From: Lactifluus volemus
Taxonomy: Eukaryota > Basidiomycota > Agaricomycetes > Russulales > Russulaceae
Direction of reading: 5' to 3'
Assembly: GCA_022376515.1 (NCBI GenBank)
Contig: WTXI01000114.1
Coordinates: 1-64,000, forward strand
Length of the DNA: 64,000 nt
Part shown: in pieces, positions 35,440 to 48,081 of the stretch
How the letters are laid out: every line of letters begins with the position of its first letter
Position numbering within the stretch: the first letter of the stretch is position 1
Notes under the pieces: model-generated
Databases searched by the model: none
Told to the model about the DNA's origin: nothing
What the model saw: only the letters and a program-made list of their open reading frames with translations
Made by a program: the position numbers and the translations under genes

Positions 35440-35800
35440 TAAAAAGGGGAGGGTAGCGAAGGAGCTAAAAGTACGCTCATTTATCCCACTTGAAAAAGTT
35501 GAGAAAAGCGAACATCTACACCACCACACTGACGGTTCAAGTTCTCGACTTGAGGAAAACAAAGAGGATGCTGCTGAGGAGGCCGACGGAAGGTTCCATG
35601 TAGCTTGTTACTTCGATCAAAAACATGTTTTGAGGCCTGTTAAAGCCGCCGGTGCGCTCATAGAACTCGGTGATCAATACTGCCGGTGTAATAGTAGCCT
35701 TGCTGAGTGGATAGGCTTGGTGATAGGTTGCGCATTTCAGTTTCCGAGAGCGAGGACAGCACCATTAAAAAATCGAGCAACACACGAAACGAGGTCAACA
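35440..35800 (-). pseudogene. highly decayed GOT1 copy (psi-4)
   Basis: On the minus strand, about 35,555-35,600 aligns with the GGILLVFLK part of exon 3 (reading GLLSSILFVFLK). About 35,730-35,800 aligns with exon 2 (MLLGVMLFFDGALLALGN region). Stops and indels lie throughout. This is the most diverged GOT1 copy. Confidence 0.65.
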
Positions 35801-36213
35801 GATTTACCGACTTATTAATCGCTCACGTTTTATCGAATTGTATAGTACAGTATGGTAATGTGAGGCGACTCGGGCGAAGGATCACGTGACATTCCCGGAC
35901 TGCAAACAAACACCACCTCGCAAGCCTCCTTTGTGAAACTTCTCCAGACCTCTTTTGATCACGTTCATAGAAATATATTCGTAGCAGACTATGCTCCAAT
36001 TTCTAATACACAAGTCACCTCAACTGCCTTTTACAGCGTTGGTTTCTGTTTTTGGCGATTGGGTGGGGAATAAACGGATGGTTTGCTGAGCACGCTGGAC
36101 TGCCGAAAAAACCGTGCGTGAAAGTATTGAAGCCGCGTTCGAACGTTCCCAAAAATTTACGTATGCACCACGATCAAGATAATATCCCGCTGTCCTTTAG
36201 CCACTGCAACATA
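35801..36213. other. NLR3 3' flank with ankyrin remnant
   Basis: Directly beyond the NLR3 stop the minus strand still reads YVAVAKGQRDIILI in frame and then more stops. That is a truncated further ankyrin repeat. The rest (35,890-36,150) shows no gene. Confidence 0.5.
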
Positions 36214-39200
36214 CTAGGGAGTATTATCATCCTCATCGCGAGCACCCGTATCTGCACCATGATCAAGAAGGAGTTGAGCAATTTCGACATATCCGAGTCC
36301 TGATGCATGGTGCAAGGGTGTTTGGTTCTGGTTGTCTCGGGCATTCACATCGGCCCTATACCTGAGAAGGAGCGGAACTACTTTTGCGTGGCCCTTTCTT
36401 ACGGCAACATGCAATGCACTGTCATCACACGAATTAGGACATATGGCGTGATCAAGGACTCGAGCAACTTACGAGGGTAGGGTCCGAGCTGGGCAATTCT
36501 TGTCTTGGAGATTTGGATCTGCGCCAGATTCAAGGAGGAGTTGAGCGACTTGTACATGTCCTTCTTCGGATGCTGCATGCAACGCAGTGCAGCTATTCTC
36601 ATCGCCGGAAAGATTGACTACGACGTTTACGTCTGCGCCACACTTGAGAAGAAGCTGAGAAACTTGAAGATGTCCTGCTGAGGATGCATAATGCAACGGT
36701 GTTGTGTCATCGTTACACCGGGAATCTACGTCGGCGTTGTGATCAAGGAGAAGCTGTACGACGTCCAGGTGTCCACCATGTGATGCGGCATGTATTGAAG
36801 CGTGGCTCGATTTGGTCCGAGAATTTACGTCAGCACTGTGATCGAGAAGGACTCGAACAACGTCGAGTTGTCCTTGAGATACCGCAGAAAACAACGGGGT
36901 TTCATCTTCTCCGTCGCGAGCACTCGCATCTGCACCGCGGCCAAGTAGGAGCTGTACAACACGAAGGTGTCCACCATGTGATGCGGCATGAATTGGAGTA
37001 ACGTTCCAATTGTTCTGGGAATTCACATCGGCATCGTAATCGAGAAGGATTTGGGCAATGTCCAGATGTCCTTTCAGCGCTGCAAGAAATAAGGGGGTTT
37101 CGCCGTCCTTGCCGCGAGCACTCACATCTGCGCGACATTCAAGAAGGAGCTGTACAATGTCCAGGTGTCCACCTAGTGATGCAGCGTGTATTGGAGTGAA
37201 ATTGAACTTCGCCCGGGAGTTCACGTCGACACCACGATCGAGAAGGGCTCGGGCAATGCCCAGATGCCCGTTCAGTGCAGCGAGATACGCAGGGGTTTCA
37301 TCTTCCTTGTTACGAGGATTTGCGTCTGCATCATGTTCAAGAAGGAGCTGCACAACATGAAGGTGTCCACCATGTGATGCGGCATGTATTGGGGTATTGT
37401 TCAACTTCGTTCGAGAATTCACATCGACGCCAAGATCGAGAAGGACCCGGGCAACGTCCAAATGTCCGTTCAGCGCGGCACAAAATAAGGGGGTTTCATC
37501 TTGCTCGCTGCGAGCACTCGCTTCTGCGCCATGTTCAAGAAGGAACTGCACAACATCCAGGTGTCCACCTTGTGATGCGGCATGTATCGGAGTGTAGTTT
37601 GATTTGACTTGGGAATTCACGTTGGCGTTGTGATTGATAAGGATTCGGGCAACATCCAGCCGTCCTTTGAATGCTGAAATAAACAGTGGGGTTTTCTTGT
37701 CCATACCGCCAGCACTTGCATCTGCGCGGCTGTCAAGAAGAAGCTGTACAATGTCAAGGTGTCCCAAGTCTGATGCGGCATGTATTGGAGCCCAGTTTGA
37801 ATTGTCCCGGGCATTAACATCCACACTGTGGTCTAGAAGGGCTTGGACGACATCCAGCTGTCCTTTTCGAACTGCAATGTGTAAGGCTGTGTTACCCTCT
37901 TTGTCACGAGCATCTCCGTCGGCGTCGCCATCAAGAAGGAACCGTACAACACCCGGGTGTCCACGTTCCGATGCGAAATGGATTGGAGCCCAGTTGCCAT
38001 TGTTCCTGGCATTCACGTCTGCCCCATAACCGAGAAGGATTCGGGCAACATCAATGTGTCCCTGGAATGCCGCCATATGCAAGGGTGTGTTATCGGTCTC
38101 GTTGCGAGAATTCGCGTCTGCACCACGCTTGAGAAGGAGCTGAGCAACTTGTGAGTGTCCTTTTGTTACATGCAATGGGGTCGAGGCACGCTGATCTCGG
38201 GAATTTGGGTCTGCGCCAAGATCAAGAAGGAGCCGTACAATCTCCAGGTGTCCATGTCCCGACGCGGTATGAATTGGAGCGGGTTTCGAAGGTCCCCGAG
38301 GATTGGTCTCTGCCCCATGATAAAGGAGGGCCTCGGCAACATCTAAATGTCCGAAGTGTGCTGCTATGTCCAAGCACGTGACGTTGTCCATGGCACAAGC
38401 ATTCGGGTCTGCGTCACGATCAAGAAGAAGTTCTACGACTTTCCGGTGGCTAGATAGTGATGCGACATGTCTTCGAGTCCAGTTGGAATCGTCCCGGGAA
38501 TTTGTGTCTGTGAAGCGGCTAATAAGGTCTTGGGCCTTATGGACAAGATCATTCGATGCCTTCAGATAGCGCTCGACTATGTCGTGAGGACCCGCGTTTA
38601 CATCATCCTTCACAAGGAGCTGGGCATCTTGCTGACATTGTTTCCATGACCTTTCAGCATCACTATCATCGCCCCCACATGAGCAAAGAAAAGAGAATAT
38701 CAACATGGGAAATCTACCTTGTTTCATGCTGTGACACCATGTGCAATGAAGTCTGGTTGTTCGCATTGGCATCTGCACGATAACCGAGAAGAAGCTGAAG
38801 AAGTTTGATTTCCCCCTTAAATGAGGCGTAGAACAAAGGAGTTGTGTTATCTTTGTTGTTTCGGGCATTGACATTTGCTTTATGATCGAGAAGGAGCTGA
38901 ACAATGTCCGGATCTCCTTGAGCCGATGCTTGGTGTAATGGAGTGGTGTCGGCAATGTCACGGCTCTGGTAATCTGGATCTGCACCACGTTCGAGAAGGA
39001 GCTTAGCAAGATCGCGCTGTTTATTTACCACGGCGAGGAATAAAGGAGTCCGATTAGCATTGTCCAAGATCTCCATGTCAGCGCCACGATCAAGAAAGAG
39101 CTGAGCAACTTCCAGATGCCCTTCAAATGATGCCAAGTGGAATGGAGTCAAGTTTTCATTGTCCCTGGAGTTGATATCGGCACCGTGGAAAAGAAGATTT

Positions 39201-42200
39201 TGAACAACTTCCACATGTCCTCGTCGAGACGCTTGATGCAGTGGAGTGAGGCCCTTCACATCCCGGTCATTTGCGGTGGCCCTGTACTGAAGCAGAATTC
39301 CTGTGACTTTGGCATTCCCCCTTTCGGAAGCTATAAATAATGGAGCTCGATCGTCAGAGAGGCGTCGAGCGTTTACGTCTTGTGAGCGTTCGACGATCAG
39401 AAACTCTACTGCAACACACAGGCCGTAGAATGCAGCAAAATGTAATGGGGTTCCGGGGGGGTCTGATGGCCTTTCCTGACGCCTCCAGGATGGAGAGGCA
39501 TCTGGATCAAATAGCCAGATCCAAATCTTGAAATGCGGCTTCCTTGGGTCGAAGAGACGTTTGGTACCATCTATGATTGTCGGTGATCGGTCGTCAAACT
39601 GGGCATGGTACACCCAGTGCTGTGCTGCATATTCAGCGAGAGGATACTTCTTCAGGCTCTCCTCCGTGACGGTTTTATCCAGGTGGAGAAGAGTACCAAG
39701 GGAGGCTTGGGCGACCACCGTGTGAGCAGGTATGGTATGAACACAAAAACGGGAAACGGTAAGTTGTTGCTTCGTGAGGCGATTCGACATCAAGAATTCC
39801 TTCACAGAAAGATGTGAAAACTGGACTTCTTCAGAACCCTTAATGACGGCGATGAGACTTGAGCATGTAGATAGCAGCTCCCATATTGGGTCTTCCGGGC
39901 GGCAATCTTCGACAAGCGTGGGAATGCGTCCGGCCTCGAAGTCCATGGCAAGAATTTCTGCAAGTTCTTTGATGTGAAGCGGACGGGATGCCACCGCTAT
40001 GCACTGAAAGACACGGTGCGCATACTGCCACCTTTCCTCCTCGATGTCGACCAACGAACGTTCGTACGTCGCATCGAGAGTCTTTGGTAATTTTTCCAGA
40101 GCATCCCGGATGCTCACCGAAAGGCAGCCGCGGAGCAAGCCAATCTGACACGAAACCCACTTGAACCTGGATAATAGGCATCAATGCACATCCGTGTGTC
40201 TTGTGGTGCCTATCCCTTACATTCCGTTAGCCTTTCCTGAGAGTTTCTGGATCACTAGCTCCTTGTCCTGCGCTTTCCACTTTCTCATCTTCCTGTCTGA
40301 GTTAACGACAGACCTGATGTACTTCTCGATGTCTTGCCTTTGTCCCGTCTCGTCGTGAAGGGTGACAGAATGGGACTTCAACCCATCGAGGACAGCTTCA
40401 ATGTCGGCCTCAGGGCGAGAAGTGACGCATATACGTAAATTCGGAAGTTGACAATCAACAAGCTCTTCAACAAGCTCTAGGACCTTTTCCCGATGAGTTT
40501 GCGTACCAGCGGCGTTCGGACACTCGTCAAGAGCATCCAGAATAATGTAGATTGGATGGTTTCCAGCACATAGGAGAATGTTCTTTAGACATTGCGTAAG
40601 TGCAGATTCACTGGGTTCTTCTAAGCCATCACGATGGCCCGAATAGAAACTTTGAAGAATTTCGGCATAGTCGATGGATTGGTCACAAAGTTGAACAAGG
40701 AGTGAGGACAGTAATCCTCGGCAATGCTTCTTTTTGTCGTCTCTAAAATCGCAGTAAAAGAACGCTAGTGAGGCCTCCCCAGACTTGCGCAAGTGGTCGA
40801 TGATCGTCGAACTTGCCAATGATATCAGCCTGCTGAGCTTCTTCCATACCATAAATTACTGAAAATGTTGCGTACCAGAGAATGGTCTTTCCAGCGCCGG
40901 CTACAAAAGCAGAGGCCGTCAATCACAGTATGTAGGTTTAATAGTAATAAACCCTGACGATTTCCACGAAGCCACAAAAGGCAACCAGACTGTTTCCAAT
41001 CAGCAAAAATGCCAGTGTCACAAATGAACCACATCGCGGTCCCATCAAGGTGATCATCACGTGCAATGTTGTGGTTTTTCGACGGATCTGGTGGGGAGAG
41101 CCAAGCCCTAAGGTCATTCCGCAACCGTTCACCTGGGCAGGCAATTTCAGTGCACCTGATCAACGATGAGGAGATTAGGGGATAACGAACACTTTTCTTT
41201 GTTCGTTTGGCTTGTCATTTCCTGTATTTTTATTTTTTCTGACGCCGATTTATATAAACAGGTCTCTGCTCCCTGGAGCAGACATACCTAGAACCTGTTC
41301 CATACTGTCACGCAACGCCTTACCGTCTAAAGGGGTTGACGTTCATCACGGACAAAGTGATGAACAAAGTAATGATTTACTCACCATCCATGACCGTATT
41401 CACGTTCCGAACAAGAAGGTAGACGACCTCGAGGGTCTGAGCCGCAGTAGCTCGAACTTCATCATCAGTCAGTCTACTGAGCTTCTGCAGCACAGCCTCG
41501 ACCTCATTATCTCCCAACAGCTTCATGCCAAATTTCTCTGCATTGCATTGAGCTAAGCGACCTATTAAGAGGAATGGACTTACTCAGTGGCCCTTGTTTC
41601 ATCTCTTTGGTAGCAACAGCAAGAATATTTAGCAGTTCGACCATAATCATGACAACCATCTTTTTCATGACCGGTGTAGACGGGATTTTGGTATAGATAT
41701 CAAGGCGTTGAACAAAGTTGCCTATGGACTGAAACAAGTTGAGGAGAGCATCGTAGCTTGCATTGACGTCCTTCACAGTCTGAGATCTAGGTGTCACGAG
41801 GACCTTCGCTTAGGAAGTGATGAAGACACATACTGTGAGGAGGATACCGATTGCGGAAAATAACAACTTGACAGGAGGGAAGGACTATATAATAGGGATC
41901 AGGTATTAAGAATACAGAAGGACCAACACGTTTGGGCATACCACCGAAGCAGCCCCATGTCCAGCTTGAGCAGCTCCTCCACCCAGGACACTAGAAGCTG
42001 TAACAATGGTATGCAGCACATGAACCGCTCGTTTGATCGACTTGATCATCTTGGGATGACGATCGCGTCCTAAGAATTCCCGGAACGCTTGTGCCTGCTC
42101 TTCAAGAACTTGAGTGATGGACTCAATAGTGTCGCATGATCTCAGCCCGATGGCGACTTGATTCTTAATGAGGCTTGTCCCAACCTCCTTTTCATACTGT

Positions 42201-42370
42201 TTAATGGCATCATCCCAAATTGACTGTAACGTCTGTGACTCCAAGTCAGAAGAGTCACTCAGACCATGAGTTGAAGACATATGGACGGGAAACGAGGGGC
42301 TGCTAGTTGTCGGGTCTGGGGACTTGAAAGTACGGTAGAGAGTTGTTATGGCGAGGGAACGAACTGACAT
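36214..42370 (-). CDS. NLR3: Goodbye-NACHT-ankyrin STAND protein
   Basis: Ten exons chain in phase: 42370-41942, 41884-41834, 41779-41584, 41537-41385, 41132-40959, 40900-40876, 40811-40221, 40166-38718, 38662-36473, 36418-36214; about 1,820 residues. The Goodbye domain shows SFPPVKLLFSAIGILL and KDVNASYDALLNLFQSIGNF. The NACHT shows P-loop GNPGAGKTIL, IILDALDEC and CVTSRPE. Ankyrin repeats begin near residue 780 and fill the rest. Unlike its neighbours the main array is in one 2,190-nt exon. Much of it has a two-repeat period alternating TPIHAASHGGHLDVVQLLL-type and DETPLFxAALNGHLDVARVLL-type repeats. Exon 9 could also be read through to a TAA at 36469; the splice to a tenth exon is preferred because phase and repeat register are kept. 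The N-terminus lacks the extension seen in NLR1 and NLR2. Confidence 0.85.
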
Positions 42371-44139
42371 CGAACGTCGCCCGAATTATAATTGAACACA
42401 AAGACAGGCACTAGCAACTTTCCCATGTCAGCGTAGAACTGTACAGGTGCCCGTAGAGACGACCAGCAAGGCAATATTTGAGGTACAAGGTTCATGAACG
42501 TTCATGACGTAAATCAAGACGTAAATGTGACAAGTACAGTGCCAGTGGGCCCTGATCAACTCGCACTGGCTGAAAGACTTTAAAGCAAAGGCTCTACGAC
42601 CACGCCACGTCGCAAGGACACTACAGCCTATAAACTGTTCCCCTTACCTCTATTGGGGACGGAGGATGTGGAGTGGGATCGCTCATGGAATTAGCATCTT
42701 CAAAAAGTATGTTCCTGGTTCCATGTTCAAGTTGATCATTACCGTAATGTTCAACGCTACTAGTAAACGTCCGACGTCAATCACACCTTAGCGTGTGCCC
42801 TCGCGCCTTGATCTGGGATCCGCTGCCCACTCGTTCCTGAGCTTGTCGGCCCCCTCGTATGCGAGGGCCCCAAAGCCTATTTTCTAAGAATGCATCCATG
42901 ATGTGTACTCTTCCTCCCCCAAATGCTTGTTGTGCACAAAGTACTCGATGAAAGCTCACGCTCCATCCCGACAATCTCGACGGGCGACAATTGGTAGCGA
43001 TGTGATCAGGACGACAATCGTTGTGCGCGATGTGACACAAAGAGACTAATTTGACGACGACCACGACAATGGTGCAGTGCCTCCTGAGGGTGGCCTGTAC
43101 TCGGATGATGCACTCATCACTGGTAATGTGCCCAAGGGGATTGAAGGTGTAAGTAAAGGAGACATGGGTCGTACCATAACGGTACGCTAAGTGAAAGATG
43201 ATCGGACTTGGTGCGGAGGTAGAGGTGGGAAAGGCACGCAAAAAATAATGGGTAGGAGATGCGGAAGCGTTTCCTTTTCTTTTATAGAACCTGATGTCTA
43301 GACTCTCGATTTAATTCGGGCGTAGAACGGTGCAGATGACCTTTGCCACAGTACAATGCCAGTGACACGACTGTGACCTACTACAAGTTGACACAACTAG
43401 TGTATTCCCATTGCGCGCCTGAATAAGATAACAAGAAAGGGACAAACCCAGCGAAGGTTAATGTCTCTGATCGAGATCAACACTGGCATGGCAGTCCAGC
43501 ATTCAGAACCTCGAGAGGACGTTCGGCCAGGGAACATGGCAAGTATATAAGTGACCAATGAAGGAACCGAGGTCCAAACGAAAGGCGATGAGAGTGTGTT
43601 GGCAAAGGCGTAAGTAATAACATCTGGAGCGGTACATCTGCTAGGAGCCTGGGAAAGGATTCATGGGGCCGCAGTTTGTGGGCCAGGTGTGGTAACTGTC
43701 ATATATTCTGCAACATGTAACTAGGACAAAGATCCGGCCCCCGGGTAAGTGGGACGAAACAGGTGGCTGAAGGGGTAGCATTATGGCTGGACTGTTTCGT
43801 GGCGGGAGGGGGATGCACGGTTTGTAAATTACTACTGGTCGTGGACTGTACTACTGAGGGTTTATTCTGCTGTTTCGTGTGGAGCGTGTTGGCCTGGGTC
43901 CCGGACTTGTCTCGGGAGCATGCGGGCGTGGGTGGTCTTGAGGAAGCGGGCGAGGCTTCCCTGGGCTGTGCCAAGAGCGAGAGGTCGCGGTGGACAGGTT
44001 GGAGCATATCATGGTCGCGTCGGGCCGCCGTGTCTGAGTGAGCCACGTCTAGGAGCGGTAAATGCTTAGTCAGCCTGAGCGTGGCGCTGGGCTCAACAAC
44101 TTTCTCTTTCTTCCTTAGAAAAACTCAACACCTAGAAAA
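42371..44139. repeat. NLR3 5' flank and duplicated module; no intact gene
   Basis: About 42,710-43,290 matches 18,530-19,130 beside NLR1. 43,320-43,600 contains scattered pieces related to 23,000-23,470. A 115-codon minus-strand frame at 43,699-44,046 is Ser/Thr/Pro/Gln-rich with no recognised domain and an open antisense frame over it, so I do not call it. Confidence 0.45.
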
Positions 44140-44159
44140 ATTTATTTCGAGAGAGGCGA

Positions 44160-44440
44160 CCATTTTTTGTGGCTTTTTTTTTCGTGTCACGCTGCAGCTC
44201 AGAACCCGTCAAAATCCTGTCGTACCTTCTGCAGCACCCTTCAACTGGGCGCTCGGACCCTTCCTTGTAGCTCACCCTCTTTTCATTCGTACAGCCCCCA
44301 GCAGGTTAGACTGTCTGTTAGCTTAGTTGTTCCGGGTCATACTATTCAAGTCACCTTGTGTGTCAAGGAAATCCTGGCCACGATACGGCCCTCGGGCTGC
44401 ACTGGCACATCGACGGCCGGCAATATTGATGGAGCTCGAT
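44160..44440 (+). pseudogene. decayed RPL12 copy
   Basis: Blocks match the intact gene at 2,210-2,580. One is the CAGAACC...GTCGTACCTTCTGCA run of exon 3 (here 44,200-44,235). Another is GTCAAGGAAATCCTGG of exon 4 (44,365-44,380), followed by the equivalent of GCACAATTGACGGCCG and of GGAGATCGATGT. The coding frame is lost through deletions and stops, and exons 1-2 are not recognisable. It lies about 0.85 kb upstream of the intact transporter, exactly the arrangement of intact RPL12 and dead transporter at 1.9-5.0 kb. Confidence 0.78.
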
Positions 44441-45277
44441 GTGCCGTATATATATATGCGCGGTCGCACTGGTAGCTTCTCCACGTCCCATCCGGACCTC
44501 CACCGTACAACTCTCGTTCGCTTAGATGATCCCTAAGAGATAACTATCGGTTAGCTAAATATGGTAAGGAATGACATAAGCAAGTACTCACTTCAGCGAA
44601 ACAGACTGAAGTGAATGCGTCGAGAACAGTGTCCTTTCATACTATCTAAACTAGATAGAACAAATAAATGAACGTGAGTCTTTTGTTCAACTAATGATCT
44701 ACTATCTAAGTGTCCAGGGAACTTGTGGAGACACTAAATTGTGCATAAACTGTTTGAGCACGCGACTACATATCATCCGATATATCCGGACCGCTAGATC
44801 CGCGGGATCCGGGATTACGTCTCAAAAATGTCTTCGACTTGGCAGGTTCTCGGTTCTACCCTTCCATCTCTTTGAAGCCTTGCTAGGTGACACGCTTTCC
44901 TGAACTTCGACCCCTTTATATGGGCGGTGCATGCGACAATCGAATCCTCTTGCTTGCAACACTTCGGGAAGCTATTCATCCCCTTGTAGCGTAAAGATTA
45001 CAAGTTCATTAAAAGTGCTCCAACGGTTCGGCGTCTTTCACCCTAAAATAGGCATCGAAGTTTCACCTCTTCCGAGTCTCGCATGTCTCGAAGCTCGTGA
45101 TGCAACGGGACATCAATTTTACATTCAGGCATCTCCTTGTGGGCCCCCCTTGTCTCACTAGGAGGGTGGGTACAAGCGACGGGGTTAAAAAGGGCGGTGT
45201 GGAGAGGGCGAAGAGCCCTCTACACCCCTCAGCCACGCTTGCAGTATTCCTATATTCAGGCAGCAAGTACTATCGTC
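44441..45277. other. upstream region of the transporter
   Basis: No gene is recognised. Short frames on both strands lack domains. The stretch should contain the transporter promoter and 5' leader. Confidence 0.4.
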
Positions 45278-47388
45278 ATGGCATATTCAAACCCAGCAAC
45301 CAGTGCCGGCATAACAGGTTTGTTTTGGGTCGGTACCGTGTTTGTTCATACGTAATCGTGGTGGTGTGGCAGGCAGTGAACTTTCGTTCTCGAGTTGGCT
45401 CTTTGCCTTTTCGCTCGTCACGACACTGTTCTTCACATGTGAGTAGTGAGCAAACATATCATTTGGGTGAACTGTTTATATCTCCGGGGGGTTGACACAT
45501 TCGCAATCAGGGGGATTCTCATATGGCGTGAGTTGTCGAGTTTTCCAACCCTGGCCTTGTCAACGTGACGGAGGAACTAACACCTCTTGTTGCAGCTCCT
45601 CGACGTCTTGAATGCGCATTTTCAGCAAGTGTTTGGTATCACTAAATTGCAAAGCACGATGCTCCAACTCGCGTATTTTGTGCGTAGTGCTACATTACAC
45701 CTATTGCTCTTGCTAATGGTGAGGCGTTATGTAGGGAGCATATATCGTATTTTCACCAATTGCCGGGGCATTCGTATGTTTCTCTTCGCCACTTGTGTTG
45801 ACGGGTCTCAAATTGTGTTGACAGATGAGACGTTACGGATATAAGGTAAGATACTAGCTCATTATCCGCTGTGCTACATCACACTGAGAAGTGGCTGGGT
45901 TGATTAGAGAGGTATCCATCTAGGTCTGACGCTGTACTCACTTGGTAATATCCTTACCTTTTCCTCACTGCACCTCGCGATATACGCTTATCATAGGTGC
46001 CATGACTTAACCACAGGCGCCATCTTTTTCTGGCCATCCGCTAAATTCAAAAAGTACGGTGGTTTTGTCAGCTCCACGTTTGTCATCGGCTGTGGTCTTT
46101 CGTGCCTCGAGGTGGCTGCCAATTCATACATCACCATTCTTGGCACCCCACGCTACGCCGCAATGCGACTCAACATTAGCCAAGGCTTCCAAGGCATCGC
46201 GTCCTTCGCGGGCCCGCTCATCGCCTCGTCCTATTTCTTCAAGGGAAAAAACGCTACTACGCTTGACACTGTCCAGTGGGTCTACCTTGCCGTGTCTGGA
46301 CTCGGGGTGATGCTCAATGTGCTCTTCTTGTGAGCTGTTCCCTGTCTTGGGTGCACTGGATGTTGACGACCTTTTTATGCAGCTTCTGCGATCTTCCCGA
46401 GATCACGGAGGAGGTGCTCACACGCGAGCTTGCCGGTACGGGTGGTGACGCAGCAGCGGATGTGGGACCCTTTCATAGGCAATACCGTTGCATCCTCGGG
46501 TTTGTTGCACAAACTTGTTACGTGTAAGTTCTCCGCATCTTTTTCGTAGCTCTTCCCACAACTTAAGGGTGATATATGCGGATTTAGGGGTGCGCAGGTG
46601 GGCGTCGCCGCCTTCACAGTGAATTACCTTGTCGACCAAGGCGTGGGAATCAGCCACTCGCACGCGAGTCTCATGTTCGCATTTTGTCAGCTTACCTTCA
46701 CCGGCGGACGCTTCATTGGCGCGGCGCTGCTCCGCTTCATCGACACGGCATTCCTGTTGAGTACTTATGGTTTTGCTTGTATGGCCTGCTGTCTCGGTGT
46801 CGCGCTAAGAACGGGGAATGGCGGTATCGCGAGCCTCTATATGCTATTCTTCTTTGAGAGCATCTGTTACCCGGTAAAGCATCTCTCGCATCCTTGTTCT
46901 AGCTTGCGTGCCGTTGCTGACTTTCTCTATAGTGCATTTTTACGCTCGGAACGAGGGGCCTGGGACCTCACACCAAGCGAGGGTCGGGTCTAATTGTGAT
47001 GGTGCGTGAGCACGCGTACTTCCCTATCTCAGCCCTCTCCTCTTTCAGGTAAGATGCTGAAAGAGCCACGCAGGGAGTCGGTGGCGGGGCGTGGTTCCCA
47101 CCTGCTCAAGGCGCGCTGGCTGACAAATCATTTACGCGACACTCTTACCTGGTTCCGCTTGCCGGGTTCACCGCGATGACCGTATATGCTGTGTATGTTC
47201 TCCTCCCCATGGATGTTGCTATAATGGCTCAGAATTACTGACCTGGGTGATACAGGGGCCTTGTCGTTAACGAGGGGACGAAGTCTGGGTTCCACATCCG
47301 TAATCATGGCACAACGGGAGACATGATGTCAGGTAGCGGGGATGGAGTAACCGCATACGAAAAGGATAAGGAACGTCTTTCGCTGTAG
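45278..47388 (+). CDS. FucP-type MFS sugar transporter
   Basis: Thirteen exons chain with consistent phases: 45278-45317, 45373-45438, 45511-45527, 45596-45679, 45735-45773, 45825-45845, 45908-45944, 46017-46329, 46383-46523, 46588-46873, 46933-47001, 47074-47192, 47256-47388; 454 residues. The product matches the fucose-permease (FHS/FucP) branch of the major facilitator superfamily. It shows FSLVTTLFFTWGFSYGLLDV in TM1, GAYIVFSPIAG, MRRYGYK in the 2-3 loop, CLEVAANSYITILG in TM4, and LLVD/GVGISHSHASLMFAFC and LGTRGLGPHTKRGSGLIVM in the second half. It should be a plasma-membrane proton-coupled sugar porter; the substrate is not predictable. Several micro-exons (17-39 nt) depend on exact splicing, yet no stop or frameshift was met. 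A collinear dead copy lies at 3.27-4.98 kb. Confidence 0.92.
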
Positions 47389-48081
47389 AAGGAATGTCGT
47401 TATCAAACCAGGTTGTACCAATTAAGCTCGAAGACGGGCAAGTCCTACATGTAGCGAAACAATTTTCAATTTCTAAAGTCTAATGGCACGATGGATTGAC
47501 AAATTACTGATGTAGTCTACCTCTCGCCCCGGACCCCCCCCCCCCCGTCTCACATTTCCATAAAAGAAAATTCTTACAAATCTTATGCACTTACAATGTG
47601 TTACCGCAGCCCGGCTCAAAGTCGAACCGAAATGGAGCCTGACTTAGCCGAGCTGATCGTGAGAAATTGGTCGGCTCTGGGAGGATTTGGTTGGGCTGGG
47701 GAGGCAGGACAGAGAAAGCACACACAGAGGAGAGCCAGTGCTCTCTTCTTGATTCTGTTTGTTGCAAATGGAAATTCACCGCTTCATCTTGTAGCAATTA
47801 CGCTCGTTGCTCGTTACACAGCTAAACGATCAAAAATATATTTATGAGTCATACCTCACCAGCGTGGTGTTGAAAGTGAACCAAATTGATACCCAATATT
47901 TCAGCGATGTCAGCAGCCAGTCGATCCCTTGTCGTAACTTTGGCGCGGAGCAGTTTCATCAAGGGTAACATTGAACGCCGCATACATATGCCCTCTGCAG
48001 TAATTTATATCACCCACTCCTTTCTCCATGTTCCAACACCGCTTCTATGACATTAAAATGTCCTTCGTCAGTTGCGAATTG
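47389..48081. other. intergenic between convergent transporter and NLR4
   Basis: This is the shared 3' region of two convergent genes. A run of 13 C lies at 47,534-47,546. A 68-codon minus-strand frame and an 83-codon plus-strand frame overlap at 47.6-47.8 kb without recognisable content. Confidence 0.5.

Noticed and set aside
36469..36473. TAA at 36469 as the end of NLR3
   Set aside because: A GTAAGT donor overlaps this stop, and a 54-nt intron joins in phase to another ankyrin exon, continuing the repeat register. I prefer the stop at 36214, but transcript evidence could reverse this.
43699..44046. 115-codon minus-strand frame as a gene
   Set aside because: Low-complexity Ser/Thr/Pro/Gln content, no domain, no paralogue in the other blocks and an equally open antisense frame.
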